Shown here one piece after another: positions 13,870 through 14,373 of a stretch of 14,373 nt of DNA (positions are counted from its first letter, which is position 1; each line of letters opens with the position of its first letter). Position numbers and translations under genes: made by a program. The notes under the pieces were generated by a model, which saw only the letters and a program-made list of their open reading frames with translations, did no database searches and had not been told where the DNA came from. Origin of the DNA: Bacillota bacterium (GTDB taxonomy: Bacteria > Bacillota > Thermosediminibacteria > Thermosediminibacterales > Thermosediminibacteraceae); the NCBI GenBank assembly GCA_003242255.1, contig QGUT01000029.1:1-14373 (forward strand). The letters run 5' to 3'.

Positions 13870-13896
13870 TTTATAAAAATCGCGGAGGTATGATAG

Positions 13897-14373
13897 ATGT
13901 CATCTCTCAGAGAGTGGTTTGACATAGATTTGAATGAGTTAAATAAAGAAATATTGAAAATGGGAGGAATTATAGAGGAGCAAATTTACGAAGCAGTCCA
14001 ATCCCTAGCAAATAGAGATATAAATTTGGCAGAAAAGGTAATACGGCGGGACGATCAGGTGGATGAACTCCATCAAATAATAGAAGATAAGGGTATCGGG
14101 CTTGTAATTCGCGAGCAACCCATTGCGAAAGATCTGCGGACTATATTTGCCGGAATTAAACTTGTGACGGATTTGGAGAGAATTTCAGACATTGCTGTTA
14201 ATATCGCAAGAATATCAAAGCGGATGCTGACTGGAGAATATGTAAAACCACGCATCGACATTCCCCGCATGGCAAATATGGCGCAAAACATATTAAAATT
14301 AGCTCTGGACTCGTATGTAAAAAGAGATGTCAGGATGGCAGAGAGCCTCGTCGCTATGGAGAAAGAGATAGAT
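13897..14373 (+). CDS. phoU: Phosphate transport regulator PhoU, 3' end beyond the window
   Basis: The frame from ATG 13897 stays open to the window edge (159 residues; the usual length is about 215-225), so the gene is cut, not broken. PhoU is a cytoplasmic three-helix-bundle protein that couples PstSCAB activity to PhoR inhibition and to phosphate homeostasis. The first bundle contains REQPIAKDLR near 72-81 and the metal-binding motif with Glu94, Asp98 and Asn102 in DLERISDIAVNIAR. The second bundle begins near 122 (IPRMANMAQNILKLALDSYV). GGAGGT at 13884-13889 lies seven bases upstream. The ATG at 13890 opens only a short frame and is rejected. It is probably cotranscribed with pstB. Confidence 0.95.
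   Translation, partial: MSSLREWFDIDLNELNKEILKMGGIIEEQIYEAVQSLANRDINLAEKVIRRDDQVDELHQIIEDKGIGLVIREQPIAKDLRTIFAGIKLVTDLERISDIAVNIARISKRMLTGEYVKPRIDIPRMANMAQNILKLALDSYVKRDVRMAESLVAMEKEID

Overview
The window reads as a chromosomal segment from a low-to-moderate-GC, Gram-positive-type bacterium, most likely a (possibly thermophilic) member of the Clostridia. This rests on the very purine-rich Shine-Dalgarno sequences (AGGAGG and G-run variants), lipobox lipoproteins, a YpmA-like protein near aspB, the Firmicutes-style adenylosuccinate lyase, and FmdB and zinc-ribbon small proteins. I cannot name the genus. All genes lie on the + strand, and I see no mobile element, CRISPR array, tRNA or rRNA.

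Left part (1-3400): a ten-unit TPR protein, the 5'-nucleotidase SurE and a small YpmA/DUF4264-like protein follow closely. A GC-rich hairpin comes next; its 3' arm is also the Shine-Dalgarno sequence of the following gene. That gene encodes a P-loop ATPase built from two copies of one domain, the second with a decayed Walker A motif, and it ends in a short terminator-like hairpin.

Middle part (3400-7800): a secreted lipoprotein of unknown role, an aspartate aminotransferase (aspB) and adenylosuccinate lyase (purB) are followed by two unrelated small zinc-ribbon proteins. The second of these (FmdB type) is followed by a 53-residue glycine-rich membrane protein. The ribosome binding site of this small gene is buried in a 17-bp stem, and the opposing arm of that stem starts two bases after the fmdB stop codon, which suggests translational coupling. 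AspB makes aspartate, and PurB later releases that carbon skeleton as fumarate in purine synthesis.

Right part (7800-14373): a phosphate-starvation locus with pstS, pstC, pstA, phoP-type response regulator, phoR-type kinase, pstB and phoU (cut by the window end). PstSCAB import phosphate, PhoR/PhoP sense limitation and activate transcription, and PhoU links transporter state to the kinase. The two-component pair sits between pstA and pstB. A terminator after phoR separates pstB-phoU, and Pho-box-like hexamer repeats lie in front of both pstS and pstB. The most interesting items are the two hairpins that occlude ribosome binding sites, the shared Pho-box architecture, and the ATPase with the decayed second nucleotide site.
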